Shown piece by piece: positions 44,731-59,618 of a stretch of 64,000 nucleotides of DNA (the stretch's first letter is position 1; each line of letters begins with the position of its first letter). Made by a program: the position numbers and the translations under genes. The notes below the pieces were generated by a model. It saw only the letters and a program-made list of their open reading frames with translations. It did not search any database and was not told the DNA's origin. Source of the stretch: Candidatus Finniella inopinata (GTDB lineage Bacteria; Pseudomonadota; Alphaproteobacteria; Paracaedibacterales; CAIULA01); the NCBI RefSeq assembly GCF_004210305.1, contig NZ_SCFB01000005.1, positions 186,001 through 250,000 of the forward strand. The letters are read 5' to 3'.

Positions 44731-45504
44731 ATGAAAAAGCTGGCTTTCATTGTCGCCCCGACACCGAAGGCTCAGGCACTGGGAGCCCTCTTAGCCACAA
44801 GTCCCCTGTGTAATAATGCAAAACCCGAGGATGCGGATATTCTAGTGGTATTGGGAGGGGATGGCTTTATGCTGCGTACCTTGCATACTTATCAGCCTTT
44901 AAATAAACCAGCCTATGGTATTAATTGCGGAACCGTCGGTTTTCTGATGAATGATCAACCTTCAAGTCCCCATCAACTATTGAAACGCGTGGAGCAGGCT
45001 GTGTCAACGCCTCTGCATCCTTTAAAAATGACGGCTTATTCGGCTGAAGGGGTTTTTATCCATCACGCTATCAATGAAGTTTCGTTATTAAGGGAAACCC
45101 ACCAGGCGGCCAAAATTCGGATTATTATTAACAATGTAGAGCGGTTGCCGTTATTTGTTGGGGACGGTCTTATCGTTGCCACGCCTGCCGGCAGCACGGC
45201 TTATAATCTTTCGGCTCAGGGGCCTATTTTGCCGTTGGGGTCTTCTCTGATTGCCATGACGCCGCTTTGCGCCTTTCGTCCCCGTCTATGGCGGGGGGCT
45301 TTATTGCCTCAGACGGTACAAGTTTGCCTGGAAATTTTAGAGTCAGATAGACGGTTTGTTAGTGCGACGGCGGACGACCAAACTGTGTCTAAGGTAAATA
45401 GGGTTGATATTTGTCAAGATTTAGGATTAAACTACCTACTGTTATTCGACCGTGGTCATAATTTAGAAGAAAGAATCTTGAAAGAACAATTCAAGAGCCC
45501 TTGA
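44731..45504 (+). CDS. nadK: NAD kinase
   Basis: A 257-residue enzyme that phosphorylates NAD to NADP. The GGDG motif (VVLGGDGFMLRTLH) and TPAGSTAYNLSAQGPI with the nucleotide-binding Asn are diagnostic. INEVSLLRE is the NE-type ligand motif. The ATG comes immediately after the znuA stop, so the pair is likely translationally coupled although no functional link is known. Confidence 0.95.
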   Translation: MKKLAFIVAPTPKAQALGALLATSPLCNNAKPEDADILVVLGGDGFMLRTLHTYQPLNKPAYGINCGTVGFLMNDQPSSPHQLLKRVEQAVSTPLHPLKMTAYSAEGVFIHHAINEVSLLRETHQAAKIRIIINNVERLPLFVGDGLIVATPAGSTAYNLSAQGPILPLGSSLIAMTPLCAFRPRLWRGALLPQTVQVCLEILESDRRFVSATADDQTVSKVNRVDICQDLGLNYLLLFDRGHNLEERILKEQFKSP

Positions 45505-45523
45505 ACCACTTTCTAAAAGATAT

Positions 45524-45553
45524 TTGGCAATAAATTCTTATTTTGAATATGAT
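45524..45553 (+). promoter_or_regulatory. Likely greA promoter
   Basis: TTGGCA (45524-45529) and TATGAT (45548-45553) are separated by 18 bases, ending 46 bases before the greA start. Confidence 0.5.
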
Positions 45554-45599
45554 TAAGAATCGCTTAGTGTAAGTCAAGCTTGCAACAAATGGACAAAAA

Positions 45600-46076
45600 A
45601 TGGAAAAAAGAATCCCCATGACCCTTCGTGGGTTTGAAATGTTACAAAATGAAATTCAGCATTTGAAGAATGTTGAACGCCCAGCTGTTATTAAAGCGAT
45701 TTCTGAGGCTCGTGAACACGGGGATTTATCGGAAAATGCGGAGTACCATGCTGCTAAGGAACGCCAGGGATTCATCGAGGGTCGATTGGGGGAATTGGAA
45801 AGTAAGGTTGGTCACGCTGAAATTATTGACGTCAGTCAGATTTCGGGTGATGAAATCAAATTTGGGGCCACTGTGACATTGAAAGATGAAGATACGGACG
45901 AAACCGTCAACTACCAAATTGTGGGCAGTGACGAGGCTGATATTCGCAAACAATTGTTGTCCATTACGTCTCCGTTGGCTCGTGCCCTTATTGGGAAGAA
46001 AAAAGGGGAGAGTGTCGAGGTGGCAACGCCGAATGGTGGTAAGGCCTATCACATTCAAAAAGTTCAATACCTCTAG
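45600..46076 (+). CDS. greA: Transcription elongation factor GreA
   Basis: A 158-residue factor that rescues backtracked RNA polymerase by stimulating transcript cleavage. The N-terminal coiled coil carries the conserved tip acids ([20 protein letters not shown]); the C-terminal FKBP-like domain ends [17 protein letters not shown]. Length is the family standard. It acts in the same polymerase channel as DksA, also encoded here. Confidence 0.97.
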   Translation: MEKRIPMTLRGFEMLQNEIQHLKNVERPAVIKAISEAREHGDLSENAEYHAAKERQGFIEGRLGELESKVGHAEIIDVSQISGDEIKFGATVTLKDEDTDETVNYQIVGSDEADIRKQLLSITSPLARALIGKKKGESVEVATPNGGKAYHIQKVQYL

Positions 46077-46191
46077 TTTTACCTTTTTTGGCTACGAGTT
46101 TACTCCTTTGTCAAAGGGGCTCAGGTCATATTTGGTAATGTTTTGAATCATATTTAAAGCCCTCATCGAGGAAAAAGCGTAAGAGTAGCGT

Positions 46192-46962
46192 ATGTTTGTT
46201 CGTTTGATTTATAGAAAAAAAAGTTTTTTATGCATTTTGCTGAGTTTTTTGATTGCTTCAACAAGTCCATGCTACAGTAGGGATAATCGGCCTGACATGC
46301 AAGAGCCGAGTAGAGGTTCTTCAAGGCAGTTCTTCAGTCTGCCCAAATTGCTTGTATGTGCCGGTTCACTGGCGGTTTGTAGTAACTTAGTGCCGTTGTG
46401 TATCAAATCGGTTCGAAGTGCTTTGGGTTATGGGTCTCATGTTCCTTTGCCTGACACACGTCCACCTGCAGGTCTGTGTTCGCATGGCTTAGAACGCGTT
46501 ATGAATCAATTCTCTGGGGTTCTTAATCAACCCGATTTTGAGAGCTGGTCCGAAAAAGCAAAAACACTTTCCAACGATTTCTCTGTTGAGATTCTAGTTA
46601 AGCATTACGAACTGATTGATGATGATAATAATATTGAGTACCGTGACCTAAAGATTTCAGGGGGAAATGAGGTGGAATCACACAGGGCTAAGCTTAGTTC
46701 ATGTAGCAGCTCATCTGATTCAAGCACAGCAGCCAGTTGTGTTAAAGAGGTATGGAGCACTAAGACGTATTATTTTCCTTGGCCCTTGCCCGTGTCCTAT
46801 TCCGGGGGACGGGTGATAGAAGACCTGGAAGTGATTGGACGAATGAAGTCGAGTTTTAAAGGTAAAAAGTTCCATGTTGAAATAAAAGCAACGAGCTGGA
46901 ATGGCTTTGGGGAAAAATGTTTCATTAAAAGTTCAAGTCCAGTTCCTTATCGACTGAAATGA
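46192..46962 (+). CDS. Exported or membrane-anchored protein of unknown function
   Basis: A 256-residue protein that I do not recognise. An N-terminal hydrophobic segment (SFLCILLSFLIASTSPCYS, about 11-29) looks like a signal peptide. A second hydrophobic stretch (LPKLLVCAGSLAVCSNLVPL, about 50-70) could be a membrane helix. The soluble part has a Ser-rich insert (SSCSSSSDSSTAASC) between two cysteines and a beta-rich end. It is cysteine-rich overall. It lies alone between greA and tRNA-Trp. Confidence 0.55.
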   Translation: MFVRLIYRKKSFLCILLSFLIASTSPCYSRDNRPDMQEPSRGSSRQFFSLPKLLVCAGSLAVCSNLVPLCIKSVRSALGYGSHVPLPDTRPPAGLCSHGLERVMNQFSGVLNQPDFESWSEKAKTLSNDFSVEILVKHYELIDDDNNIEYRDLKISGGNEVESHRAKLSSCSSSSDSSTAASCVKEVWSTKTYYFPWPLPVSYSGGRVIEDLEVIGRMKSSFKGKKFHVEIKATSWNGFGEKCFIKSSSPVPYRLK

Positions 46963-47056
46963 TGCCCGTGCTTTTTCCAAGCACCTGTGCGTTCTAATGT
47001 TAATTTGTCTGGACAGATTTACCATAAATGCGCTAAGTATTATGGTCTAGGACTTT

Positions 47057-47133
47057 AGGAGTGTAGCTCAATTGGCTAGAGCGTCGGTCTCCAAAACCGA
47101 AGGTTGTGGGTTCGACCCCCTCCACTCCTGCCA
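47057..47133 (+). tRNA. trpT: tRNA-Trp (anticodon CCA)
   Basis: A full cloverleaf can be drawn: acceptor AGGAGTG (47057-47063) with CACTCCT (47123-47129), anticodon stem TCGGT/ACCGA around CT-CCA-AA with CCA at 47091-47093, and T-loop GGTTCGACCCC-type. The discriminator G and an encoded 3' CCA (47131-47133) follow. Position before secE is the alphaproteobacterial norm. Confidence 0.96.
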
Positions 47134-47189
47134 AAGTAATTTTGTGCGCTAATATTCAGACGGCTAGAAATAAAAAAATAGAGGTGACC

Positions 47190-47402
47190 TTGAAAACGAC
47201 CGCAAAAAACAAGAATTTTCTGAAAAAAGCTCCGCAATTTATTGGTGAAGTTCGCGAAGAAGCCAGCAAGGTCACATGGCCCAGTCGTAAAGAAACCTCT
47301 TTGACAACAACAATTGTCTTTGTGTTTGCTATTATTGCTGCTATCTATTTTATGATTGTCGACCAGATTATCTATCGTGCTTTGCATTGGATTATTGGTT
47401 GA
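47190..47402 (+). CDS. secE: Preprotein translocase subunit SecE
   Basis: A 70-residue single-helix subunit of the SecYEG channel. The start is judged to be TTG at 47190, preceded by AGAGGTG at 47180-47186; longer frames run into tRNA-Trp. The conserved amphipathic block FIGEVREEASKVTWPSRKET and one membrane helix (TTTIVFVFAIIAAIYFMIV) are present. It precedes nusG. Confidence 0.93.
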   Translation: MKTTAKNKNFLKKAPQFIGEVREEASKVTWPSRKETSLTTTIVFVFAIIAAIYFMIVDQIIYRALHWIIG

Positions 47403-47439
47403 ACAGAAAATGCAAGAGAACGGTATTAAGGGTAATAGT

Positions 47440-47979
47440 ATGACGGCGGGCTCAGCAAGATGGTATGTGGTTAATGTTTACTCTGGTTTTGAAAAGAAAG
47501 TTGTCCAAGCCATCGAGGAACAGGCCGCTAAAAAAGGCATAAGTGATCGTTTCGAAGAGCTGCTGGTTCCGTCTGAAGAGGTTGTCGAGATTAAGCGCGG
47601 GGCCAAAGTCAGTTCAGAAAGAAACTATTTGCCGGGCTACCTTTTGGTTAAAATGGTTTTGGATGATGAGACCTGGCATTTGGTGCGTAGCATAAACAAG
47701 GTTTCCAGCTTTTTAGGTGCCAACGGTAAGCCTATGCCTATTAGTCAGGCAGAAGTAAATCGCATCATGAAGCAGGTGCAAGATTCCACCGAGAAACCAC
47801 GACATACAATGCGGTTCGAGGTTGGTGAGCAGGTTCGTGTATGTGAAGGGCCATTCACCTCATTTACAGGTTTAGTTGAAGAAATTGACGGCGAAAAAGG
47901 TCGTCTAAAAGTTTCCGTTATGATTTTTGGTCGCCCAACACCAGTTGAACTGGAATTTGGTCAGGTCGAAAAGCAATAA
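47440..47979 (+). CDS. nusG: Transcription termination/antitermination protein NusG
   Basis: A 179-residue protein. ATG 47440 is chosen because AAGGG at 47428-47432 precedes it; in-frame ATG 47410 is possible. The NGN domain is clear (ARWYVVNVYSGFEKKVVQAI, PGYLLVKM) and the KOW domain is at the C-terminus (FEVGEQVRVCEGPFTSFTG). It binds the polymerase clamp, links to Rho or S10, and lies before the ribosomal protein genes as usual. Confidence 0.96.
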   Translation: MTAGSARWYVVNVYSGFEKKVVQAIEEQAAKKGISDRFEELLVPSEEVVEIKRGAKVSSERNYLPGYLLVKMVLDDETWHLVRSINKVSSFLGANGKPMPISQAEVNRIMKQVQDSTEKPRHTMRFEVGEQVRVCEGPFTSFTGLVEEIDGEKGRLKVSVMIFGRPTPVELEFGQVEKQ

Positions 47980-48076
47980 TGGTCGCGGTGAGGAGAAGTC
48001 CTCACTTTAATAAACTGTGGGAGGTGCACCACACCGTACCACAAACTCAGTTTTAACAAGTTGTCTGGGGATTTAA

Positions 48077-48505
48077 ATGGCAAAGAAAATTACAGGTTAC
48101 ATTAAGTTACAGGTTGCTGCCGGTAAGGCCAACCCATCACCACCGATTGGTCCGGCTTTGGGTCAACGCGGATTGAACATTATGGAATTTTGCAAAGCGT
48201 TTAACGCGCAAACTCAAAGCATTGAGCCGGGGACGCCGATTCCGGTCGTAATCTCAGTTTATGCAGACAGGACGTTTTCATTTGTAACAAAAACACCACC
48301 CAATACGCACTTTCTAAAAAAGGCTGCGGGCATTCAAAAGGGTATCCAAACCCCTGGTCGTGGTACCGTTGGTAAAGTAACAATGGATCAAATCAGAGAG
48401 ATCGCCAAAACGAAAATGGCAGATTTGAATGCAAATGATTTGGATTCCGCGTGCGAGATGATTATTGGTTCAGCCCGATCGATGGGCCTGGAAGTGGTGG
48501 GGTAA
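48077..48505 (+). CDS. rplK: 50S ribosomal protein L11
   Basis: A 142-residue protein of the GTPase-associated centre. The N-terminal [20 protein letters not shown] and the C-terminal RNA-binding [19 protein letters not shown] are family hallmarks. It is first in the rplK-rplA pair, six bases before rplA; L11 is also needed for RelA activation, relevant to DksA. Confidence 0.98.
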   Translation: MAKKITGYIKLQVAAGKANPSPPIGPALGQRGLNIMEFCKAFNAQTQSIEPGTPIPVVISVYADRTFSFVTKTPPNTHFLKKAAGIQKGIQTPGRGTVGKVTMDQIREIAKTKMADLNANDLDSACEMIIGSARSMGLEVVG

Positions 48506-48511
48506 TAAAAC

Positions 48512-49198
48512 ATGGCTAAGATTGTTAAAAGATTAAAAGAGGCATACAAAACCTTTGACCGCGAGAAGACATATAATTTAAGTGAAGCTGTTAAGCTGGT
48601 TCGCGCAAATGCCAAGGCAAAATTTGATGAGACCATCGAGGTTGCCATGAATTTGAATGTGGATGCGAAAAAAGCAGATCAAAACATTCGCGGCGTTGTT
48701 CAGTTGCCTCATGGAACAGGAAAAACCTATCGGGTTGCTGTTTTTGCCAAAGGGCCAAAAGCCGAAGAGGCAACGAAAGCTGGTGCCGATATCGTTGGTG
48801 CTGAAGACTTGATGGAAATGATTCAAGCAGGCAATATGCCGTTTGATCGTTGTATCGCAACGCCAGACTTGATGGGGTTGGTTGGTCGCGTCGGTAAGAT
48901 ACTAGGGCCACGTGGTTTAATGCCAAATCCCAAATTGGGTACAGTAACCCTGGATTTGGCAACGGCGATCAAGGCAGTTAAAGGTGGTCAGGTTGAGTAC
49001 CGCACTGAGAAGGCTGGGCTTGTGCATTCAGGTGTTGGTCGTGCCAGCTTTGATGACAAAGCTCTGATTGAAAATATTCAAGCGTTTGTTGATGTTGTAA
49101 CGAAAGCCCGCCCAGCTGGAGCCAAAGGAACATATATTAAAAAGATGACGCTTAGCTCGACTATGGGGCCTGGTGTTAGCTTTCAGTTAGAAGGTTAA
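48512..49198 (+). CDS. rplA: 50S ribosomal protein L1
   Basis: A 228-residue protein of the L1 stalk. [34 protein letters not shown] and [12 protein letters not shown] are diagnostic. In other bacteria L1 represses its own operon by binding its mRNA; no target was identified here. A terminator-like hairpin follows. Confidence 0.98.
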   Translation: MAKIVKRLKEAYKTFDREKTYNLSEAVKLVRANAKAKFDETIEVAMNLNVDAKKADQNIRGVVQLPHGTGKTYRVAVFAKGPKAEEATKAGADIVGAEDLMEMIQAGNMPFDRCIATPDLMGLVGRVGKILGPRGLMPNPKLGTVTLDLATAIKAVKGGQVEYRTEKAGLVHSGVGRASFDDKALIENIQAFVDVVTKARPAGAKGTYIKKMTLSSTMGPGVSFQLEG

Positions 49199-49211
49199 AG
49201 ATTTAGAAATT

Positions 49212-49233
49212 CAGCGGGGTTAATGCCCCGCTG
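49212..49233 (+). terminator. Hairpin after rplA (terminator or attenuator)
   Basis: CAGCGGGG (49212-49219) pairs perfectly with CCCCGCTG (49226-49233), followed after a few bases by GCTTTTTGC. It could reduce read-through into rplJL-rpoBC. Confidence 0.6.
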
Positions 49234-49483
49234 CTTCGGTTGCTTTTTGCCTGTATGGCACAAGGCAACTGTGTCAAAGACTGTAGGTTCTGCTATCAAG
49301 CAGTTTAATAGGAAGTTTGTAAAGCTTCACTGCCTGCACAGACAGAAGGGGAAAAGTATTTTTGGGTGCGATTATTTATTATCCATTTAAAAAGCCAATT
49401 CGTTCCTTCTGTGACGATAAAGAGGGGATGACCTCCTCGAAGTAAGTTTCGGCTTGCTTATATTGTTAAAGGAGAAGAGTAAA
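49234..49483 (+). promoter_or_regulatory. rplJ leader region
   Basis: About 250 non-coding bases precede rplJ. In many bacteria this stretch holds a promoter and the RNA site where the L10-L7/L12 complex represses translation. A weak promoter pair (GTGTCA, 17 bases, TATCAA near 49272-49300) is visible. No specific L10-binding fold could be proven by eye. Confidence 0.35.
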
Positions 49484-49990
49484 ATGGACCGTTCTCAGAA
49501 AACAGAGCTGGTATCTCACATGCGAGAAGCCCTGCAGCAGGCTAAGGTTGTTGTGGTCACACAGCAGCTTGGCTTAAGCGTGGCAGAAGCAACGACCCTG
49601 CGTCGTCAAATGCGAGAAGCACAGGCTGAATTTAAGGTTTTGAAAAATACTCTGGCTCAGATAGCTGTTAAAGACACACCCCTGGAAGGGATGAGTTCTT
49701 TGTTTAAAGGGCCAACGGCAATTGCGTTTTCGCAAGACCCAGTTGGAGCTGCTAAGGCAGCAGCTAAGTTTGCTGAAAAAAACGATAAGTTAGTGATTAT
49801 CGGTGGATTTATGGACGGACAGCTTTTGTCGCCAGCTGCCGTTAAAGCTTTAGCAACTTTGCCTTCTTTGGACGAACTACGTAGCACGTTGATAGCATTG
49901 GTTATGGCCCCTGCTACCAAACTTGCCATTCTTGCCAAGGAGCCTGCCGCAAGGCTTGCTCGTGTTCTGTCAGCCAAGGGCGCAGTGTGA
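49484..49990 (+). CDS. rplJ: 50S ribosomal protein L10
   Basis: A 168-residue stalk base protein that carries L7/L12 dimers. ATG 49484 follows AAAGGAGAAG; an in-frame TTG at 49454 is too far upstream. The N-terminal KTELVSHMREALQQAKVVVV, VLKNTLAQIAV and the C-terminal L7/L12-binding helix are recognisable. It is 45 bases upstream of rplL. Confidence 0.96.
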   Translation: MDRSQKTELVSHMREALQQAKVVVVTQQLGLSVAEATTLRRQMREAQAEFKVLKNTLAQIAVKDTPLEGMSSLFKGPTAIAFSQDPVGAAKAAAKFAEKNDKLVIIGGFMDGQLLSPAAVKALATLPSLDELRSTLIALVMAPATKLAILAKEPAARLARVLSAKGAV

Positions 49991-50035
49991 TTCAGAATTT
50001 GTACGTTATTAAATTTGATAAAATTGGAGTTTTAA

Positions 50036-50407
50036 ATGGCTAATAAATTAGAGAAAATTGTAGAAGAATTGTCAAAATTAACAGTTATGGAAGCTGCTGA
50101 GCTTTCAAAGTTGTTGGAAGAAACCTGGGGTGTTAGTGCGGCTGCTGCCGTTGCTGTTGCAGCCCCTGCCGCTGCTGCTGAAGCTGCGGAAGTTAAAACA
50201 GAGTTTGACGTTTATTTGGACGAAGCGGGCCCTAACAAAATTAACGTGATTAAAGAAGTTCGCGTTATTACCGGTTTGGGTCTGAAAGAAGCCAAAGATT
50301 TGGTAGAAGGTGCGCCAAAAGTTGTTAAGCAAGCCGTATCAAAAGATGAAGCTGATAAAATTAAAGCTCAGTTAGAAAAAGAAGGCGCTAAAGCTTCTGT
50401 AAAATAA
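50036..50407 (+). CDS. rplL: 50S ribosomal protein L7/L12
   Basis: A 123-residue acidic stalk protein that recruits translational GTPases. The N-terminal dimer domain, an Ala-rich hinge ([19 protein letters not shown]), and the C-terminal domain with [20 protein letters not shown] and [11 protein letters not shown] are all standard. TTGGAG lies eight bases upstream. Confidence 0.98.
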   Translation: MANKLEKIVEELSKLTVMEAAELSKLLEETWGVSAAAAVAVAAPAAAAEAAEVKTEFDVYLDEAGPNKINVIKEVRVITGLGLKEAKDLVEGAPKVVKQAVSKDEADKIKAQLEKEGAKASVK

Positions 50408-50679
50408 GTTATTACACCTCACTTTTGGGTGAATTAAAAAGAGACAGGCAATAATATCAATTTTGTCAACACTTTGTTGTTGTTGTCTGTCCGTAAGCCG
50501 TCTAGTATCTAGGAAATATTAATAATATGATGTTTTGACGCGCCTTGGAGACTATGCCCAATATTCAGATTCAAAGAGCAAAGAACCAAGAGTTGTGGTC
50601 AACAGAATGGCCTTACTGCTTCCTAATATCTGGGAAGCTTTTATCATTTTAAATATAAGCGCACTGGGAGAATGTATCG

Positions 50680-53600
50680 ATGTCAAGATCGTATACGGGA
50701 CGAAAAAGATTTCGCAAGTCATTTGGGCGAATTGAAGAGGTAGCACCTTTACCCAATTTGATAGCTTTGCAAAAGTCTTCATATGAAAATTTTTTGCAAA
50801 GGGATGTTCCGGCAGAGGCACGCCATAATGTGGGTCTGCAGGAAGTTTTTAAGTCGGTTTTCCCGATTAAAGATTATGCTGGGAAATCTCAGTTGGAATT
50901 TTTCCGATATGGTTTTGATGTTCCTAAATACGACGAGGAAGAATGTCGTCAACGGGGTTTAACCTTTGCAGCACCACTGAAGGTTACATTTCGATTGGTA
51001 GTCTGGGATGTAGACACTGATACCGGTTCCAAGTCCATTCGCGACATTAAAGAACAAGATGTTTACATGGGTGATATCCCCCTTATGACAGATCGGGGCA
51101 CATTTATTGTTAATGGGATTGAACGCGTTATCGTTTCCCAAATGCATCGCAGTCCTGGGGTGTTTTTCGACCATGACCGTGGAAAAACACATTCTTCAGG
51201 CAAGATTTTATTTGCAGCACGAATTGTACCTTATCGTGGTTCATGGCTAGATTTTGAATTTGATCCAAAAGATACGATGTACGTTCGAGTTGATCGTAGG
51301 CGTAAATTGCCTGTGACAACTTTTCTGATGGCCTTAGAGGGCGAGCATAGTGCAAAACTAGCTGATAAGAAATCCAAAGCTTTGGGTTCAGGTCCTTCTG
51401 CCGTTGGAATGTCACGTGAAGAAATTCTGAACACGTTTTATGGCATTATCACTTATGCTAAAACAAAAACAGGTTGGGTGACTGATTTCAAGCCTGAGCA
51501 GTGGAAGGGCGTTAAGTTAACAACAGATTTGATTGATGCTAATACCGGAGCAGTTGTAGCCGAGGTTGGCACCAAAATGACCCCCCGCCTTACAAAAAAA
51601 CTTTCTTCGGAAGGCCTAGAAAAAATCAAAATTTCTCCCGAAGAAATTGTAGGTCATTATATTGCCAATGATTACATCAACGAAAAAACAGGTGAAATCT
51701 ATTTAGAAGCCGGCGACGAAATTACAAAAGATAATTTGATCGCTATTGAAGAAATTGGCATTACTGAATTGCCTGTTTTAGCAATCGACCATATTAATGT
51801 CGGTGCCTACTTGCTAAACACATTGATGGCGGATCGTAATCATAACCGCGAAGAAGCTTTGATGGACATTTACCGTGCCTTGCGCCCGGGTGAACCACCG
51901 ACCATTGAAGGTGGTGAGATTCTGTTCAAAGGATTGTTTTTTGACCCTGAGCGCTATGATTTATCAGCAGTAGGACGCGTTAAGATGAACGCGCGTTTAG
52001 GACTAAAGACTTCCGATGCTGTTCGGACTTTGAGAAAAGAAGACGTAGTTGAAATTATTAAGATCTTGCTTGAGCTAAAAGACGGACGTGGTGAGATTGA
52101 TGATATCGACAACCTTGGGAACCGTCGGGTTCGATCTGTTGGTGAGTTATTAGAAAATCAGTACCGTGTTGGTGTTGTCCGAATGGAACGTGCCATTCGT
52201 GAAAGAATGGGGGCTGTTGATATTGACACAGTAATGCCTCATGACTTGATCAATGCTAAGCCAGCAGCTGCAGCTATACGTGAATTTTTTGGATCTTCGC
52301 AGTTATCGCAATTTATGGATCAGACAAATCCTTTGTCGGAAATTACCCATAAGCGTCGTTTGTCAGCATTAGGGCCAGGTGGTTTGTCAAGAGATAGAGC
52401 AAGCTTTGAAGTGCGAGATGTTCATCCAACCCACTATGGAAGAATTTGCCCTATCGAGACGCCTGAAGGACCGAATATTGGTCTGATCAACTCTTTGGCT
52501 ACGTATGCACGCGTGAATCAATACGGGTTTATTGAAAGCCCTTACCGCAAAGTTGCCGATGGCAAAGCTTCTAGGGAGGTTGTTTATTTAACGGCTATGG
52601 AAGAAGTTCGTCACACGATTGCTCAGGCAAGTCTTAAGATGGATAAGCAAGGTAATATCCTTGATGAGTTCGTCACCTGCAGGCGTTCTGGTGAATTTGG
52701 CATTGTTTCACGGTCAGAGGTTAACTTAATTGACGTTTCTCCAAAACAGTTGGTGTCTGTTGCGGCATCGCTGATTCCTTTTTTGGAAAATGACGACGCC
52801 AGCCGTGCCTTAATGGGATCGAACATGCAACGCCAAGCCGTACCTTTGATAAAGACAGAGGCGCCCTTAATCGGAACAGGCATGGAACACATTGTAGCCC
52901 AAGATTCTGGCGCAAGTGTTATAGCCAAGCATTCTGGTGTTGTTGAGCAGGTTGATGGAAGGCGTATTGTCGTCCACGTCACCGATGAGGGTGAAGTTCA
53001 ACAAGGGAACGCTGGTGTTGATATCTATAACCTGATGAAGTTCCAAGGTTCTAACATGAGTACCTGTATTAACCAGAAGCCTTTGGTTAAGAAGGGTGAC
53101 ATCGTTAAAAAAGGGGACGTAATTGCAGACGGACCTGCTACTGATCTTGGTGAATTAGCCTTAGGTCGTAACACCCTAGTCGCATTTATGTCTTGGCAAG
53201 GATATAACTTTGAGGACTCAATCCTTATTTCTGAACGCATTGCCCATGATGACGTCTTTACATCGATTCATATTGATGGATTCGAGACCATGGCGCGAGA
53301 TACGAAACTTGGTAATGAAGACATCACCCGTGATATTCCTAACGTCGGTGAAGAAGCCCTTAGAAATCTTGATGAGGCCGGTGTAGTTTACGTCGGTGCT
53401 GAAGTTGGGCCTGGGGATATTCTGGTTGGTAAGGTAACGCCAAAAGGCGAAGTGCCAATGACACCGGAAGAAAAGTTATTGCGCGCAATATTCGGCGAAA
53501 AAGCCTCAGATGTCCGCGATAGCTCGTTACGGGTTCCACCTGGCGTTTCAGGGACCGTTGTTGAAGTTAGAATCTTTTCAAGACGCGGTGTTGATCGTGA

Positions 53601-54849
53601 TGAACGTTCCATTGCAATTGAACGCCAAGAAATTGAGCGTTTGGCTAAGGACAGAGACGCAGAGCGAGCCATATTAGAGCGGGGTTTTCATCAACGTCTT
53701 CAAGAAAAACTTTTTGGACGCAAAGTTGTCGCAGGACCTAAGGGAATGAAGTCTGGTTCGATAATTGATGCGAATTTGCTGGCAGAATTTGGCCATTCTC
53801 AATGGCGTCAAATTGTTATTGATGATGAAACCATCATGACTGAGCTGGAGGCTATTAAGAAGCAGTTTGATGCGAGTATCTCTCGTTTGGTCGCCGTATT
53901 TGAAGACAAAGTTGACAAACTAAGACGGGGCGATGAGCTTCCGCCTGGTGTTTTGAAAATGGTTAAGGTCTTCATTGCTGTGAAAAGAAAATTGCAGCCC
54001 GGTGACAAAATGGCTGGACGTCATGGGAACAAAGGTGTGGTGTCAAAAATTGTTCCTTTGGAAGATATGCCGTATCTTGAAGACGGAACGCCAGTAGACA
54101 TTGTTTTGAACCCTTTGGGTGTGCCGTCTCGTATGAACGTGGGTCAAATTTTAGAGACCCATTTGGGTGCGGCAGCTGCAGGTTTTGGCAAACGTATAGA
54201 TTCGATGTTAACTGATTATCGCAATCAGAATGCCAAACTGGAAGACTTAAGGAAGACAATTGGCGATGCTTACGAGGATGAAAAAGATAGGTCTGACATC
54301 AAGAAACTGAATGAGGATGACTTGGTTGAATTGGCCACGAATTTGCGCAAAGGTGTGCCCATGGCAACGCCAGTTTTTGACGGAGCTGGTTTGGAAGATA
54401 TTGAAAATCAGCTTAAAAAAGCTGGATTGGATACAAGTGGCCAGGTTACTTTGTATGATGGTCGTTCAGGTGAGGCGTTTGATCGTAAAGCGACAGTTGG
54501 TTACATCTATATGCTGAAATTACACCACCTGGTTGATGACAAGATACATGCGCGTTCAATTGGACCTTATAGTTTGGTGACCCAGCAACCTTTGGGTGGT
54601 AAAGCCCAGTTTGGTGGGCAGCGTTTTGGTGAAATGGAAGTGTGGGCATTGGAAGCATATGGTGCTGCATATACTTTGCAGGAAATGTTGACCGTTAAAT
54701 CAGACGATGTGTCGGGTCGTATGAAAGTTTATGAAGCGATCGTGCGTGGTGATGACAATATGGAAGCTGGTATTCCCGAATCATTTAACGTTCTTGTTAA
54801 GGAATTGCGTTCGCTTGGTTTGAACTTAAGTTTTGAGTTGAAAAGCTAA
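50680..54849 (+). CDS. rpoB: DNA-directed RNA polymerase subunit beta
   Basis: A 1389-residue subunit. Conserved blocks include the rifampicin region [20 protein letters not shown] plus [12 protein letters not shown], with the usual Asp, His, Arg and Ser residues (no known resistance change), and [18 protein letters not shown]. Further on are [17 protein letters not shown] and the C-terminal [24 protein letters not shown] lies nine bases upstream of the ATG. The 272-base rplL-rpoB spacer shows no gene and only a weak hairpin near 50420. Confidence 0.99.
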   Translation: MSRSYTGRKRFRKSFGRIEEVAPLPNLIALQKSSYENFLQRDVPAEARHNVGLQEVFKSVFPIKDYAGKSQLEFFRYGFDVPKYDEEECRQRGLTFAAPLKVTFRLVVWDVDTDTGSKSIRDIKEQDVYMGDIPLMTDRGTFIVNGIERVIVSQMHRSPGVFFDHDRGKTHSSGKILFAARIVPYRGSWLDFEFDPKDTMYVRVDRRRKLPVTTFLMALEGEHSAKLADKKSKALGSGPSAVGMSREEILNTFYGIITYAKTKTGWVTDFKPEQWKGVKLTTDLIDANTGAVVAEVGTKMTPRLTKKLSSEGLEKIKISPEEIVGHYIANDYINEKTGEIYLEAGDEITKDNLIAIEEIGITELPVLAIDHINVGAYLLNTLMADRNHNREEALMDIYRALRPGEPPTIEGGEILFKGLFFDPERYDLSAVGRVKMNARLGLKTSDAVRTLRKEDVVEIIKILLELKDGRGEIDDIDNLGNRRVRSVGELLENQYRVGVVRMERAIRERMGAVDIDTVMPHDLINAKPAAAAIREFFGSSQLSQFMDQTNPLSEITHKRRLSALGPGGLSRDRASFEVRDVHPTHYGRICPIETPEGPNIGLINSLATYARVNQYGFIESPYRKVADGKASREVVYLTAMEEVRHTIAQASLKMDKQGNILDEFVTCRRSGEFGIVSRSEVNLIDVSPKQLVSVAASLIPFLENDDASRALMGSNMQRQAVPLIKTEAPLIGTGMEHIVAQDSGASVIAKHSGVVEQVDGRRIVVHVTDEGEVQQGNAGVDIYNLMKFQGSNMSTCINQKPLVKKGDIVKKGDVIADGPATDLGELALGRNTLVAFMSWQGYNFEDSILISERIAHDDVFTSIHIDGFETMARDTKLGNEDITRDIPNVGEEALRNLDEAGVVYVGAEVGPGDILVGKVTPKGEVPMTPEEKLLRAIFGEKASDVRDSSLRVPPGVSGTVVEVRIFSRRGVDRDERSIAIERQEIERLAKDRDAERAILERGFHQRLQEKLFGRKVVAGPKGMKSGSIIDANLLAEFGHSQWRQIVIDDETIMTELEAIKKQFDASISRLVAVFEDKVDKLRRGDELPPGVLKMVKVFIAVKRKLQPGDKMAGRHGNKGVVSKIVPLEDMPYLEDGTPVDIVLNPLGVPSRMNVGQILETHLGAAAAGFGKRIDSMLTDYRNQNAKLEDLRKTIGDAYEDEKDRSDIKKLNEDDLVELATNLRKGVPMATPVFDGAGLEDIENQLKKAGLDTSGQVTLYDGRSGEAFDRKATVGYIYMLKLHHLVDDKIHARSIGPYSLVTQQPLGGKAQFGGQRFGEMEVWALEAYGAAYTLQEMLTVKSDDVSGRMKVYEAIVRGDDNMEAGIPESFNVLVKELRSLGLNLSFELKS

Positions 54850-54883
54850 TTACCCAATTAATGCACTCAGGAGAAAGAGTTAA

Positions 54884-59041
<4,158 letters not shown>

Positions 59042-59065
59042 AATAACGTTTGCCACAGGAAAAAC

Positions 59066-59094
59066 TTGACTTGATTCTGGTGGGAAACTAGAAT
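59066..59094 (+). promoter_or_regulatory. Promoter of the str operon (rpsL start)
   Basis: TTGACT (59066-59071), exactly 17 bases, then TAGAAT (59089-59094): five of six matches to consensus in each box. It lies in the rpoC-rpsL spacer, 115 bases before rpsL. The spacer also forms a GATTCT/AGAATC stem across the promoter. Confidence 0.65.
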
Positions 59095-59209
59095 CGCCTT
59101 TGATGCAGTGAGTTAGTTTGCCATAGAAAGTTATATCCTTCGTATTTCGAATCAATATCTCGAAGTATGTTGGGCGTGTTTTAAATTTTTAGGTTCTAGA
59201 GAGAAATGA

Positions 59210-59581
59210 ATGCCAACAATTAATCAGTTGATTCGCGGAGCCCGCGAGTCGAAGCCGGTCCGTAACAAGGTTCCAGCGTTAGAAAGTTGCCCTCAAAAGC
59301 GGGGTGTTTGTACGCGTGTATTTACGACGACGCCAAAAAAACCAAACTCGGCGTTACGTAAAGTTGCTCGTATTAGACTAACTAATGGATTTGAGGTCAC
59401 GGGCTATATTCCTGGTGAAGGTCACAACCTTCAAGAGCACTCTGTCGTTTTGATTCGCGGTGGACGCGTTAAGGACTTGCCGGGTGTGCGTTACCACATT
59501 GTTCGTGGTAGCTTGGATACCCAGGGTGTTAAAAACCGTAAGCAAGCCCGCTCCAAATATGGTGCTAAGAAACCTAAGTAA
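59210..59581 (+). CDS. rpsL: 30S ribosomal protein S12
   Basis: A 123-residue decoding-centre protein. [20 protein letters not shown] contains Lys43 (E. coli numbering) in its streptomycin-sensitive form, and [17 protein letters not shown] holds the second conserved loop. It opens the str operon. Confidence 0.99.
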   Translation: MPTINQLIRGARESKPVRNKVPALESCPQKRGVCTRVFTTTPKKPNSALRKVARIRLTNGFEVTGYIPGEGHNLQEHSVVLIRGGRVKDLPGVRYHIVRGSLDTQGVKNRKQARSKYGAKKPK

Positions 59582-59618
59582 GTTAACGATGATCTTTTGT
59601 AGAGTTAGAGGATAAAGT

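Noticed and set aside
47076..47387. Minus-strand frame ending in text like GRSGGGRTHNLRFWRPTL
   Set aside because: This is the well-known false translation through a tRNA gene (here tRNA-Trp) on its reverse strand.
50414..50440. CACCTCACTTTTGGGTG as a terminator after rplL
   Set aside because: The stem is only four to five pairs and no T-run follows; rpoB is expected to be read through.
50535..50735. A 66-codon frame in the rplL-rpoB spacer
   Set aside because: It has no ribosome site, runs into rpoB in another frame, and has no protein-like pattern.
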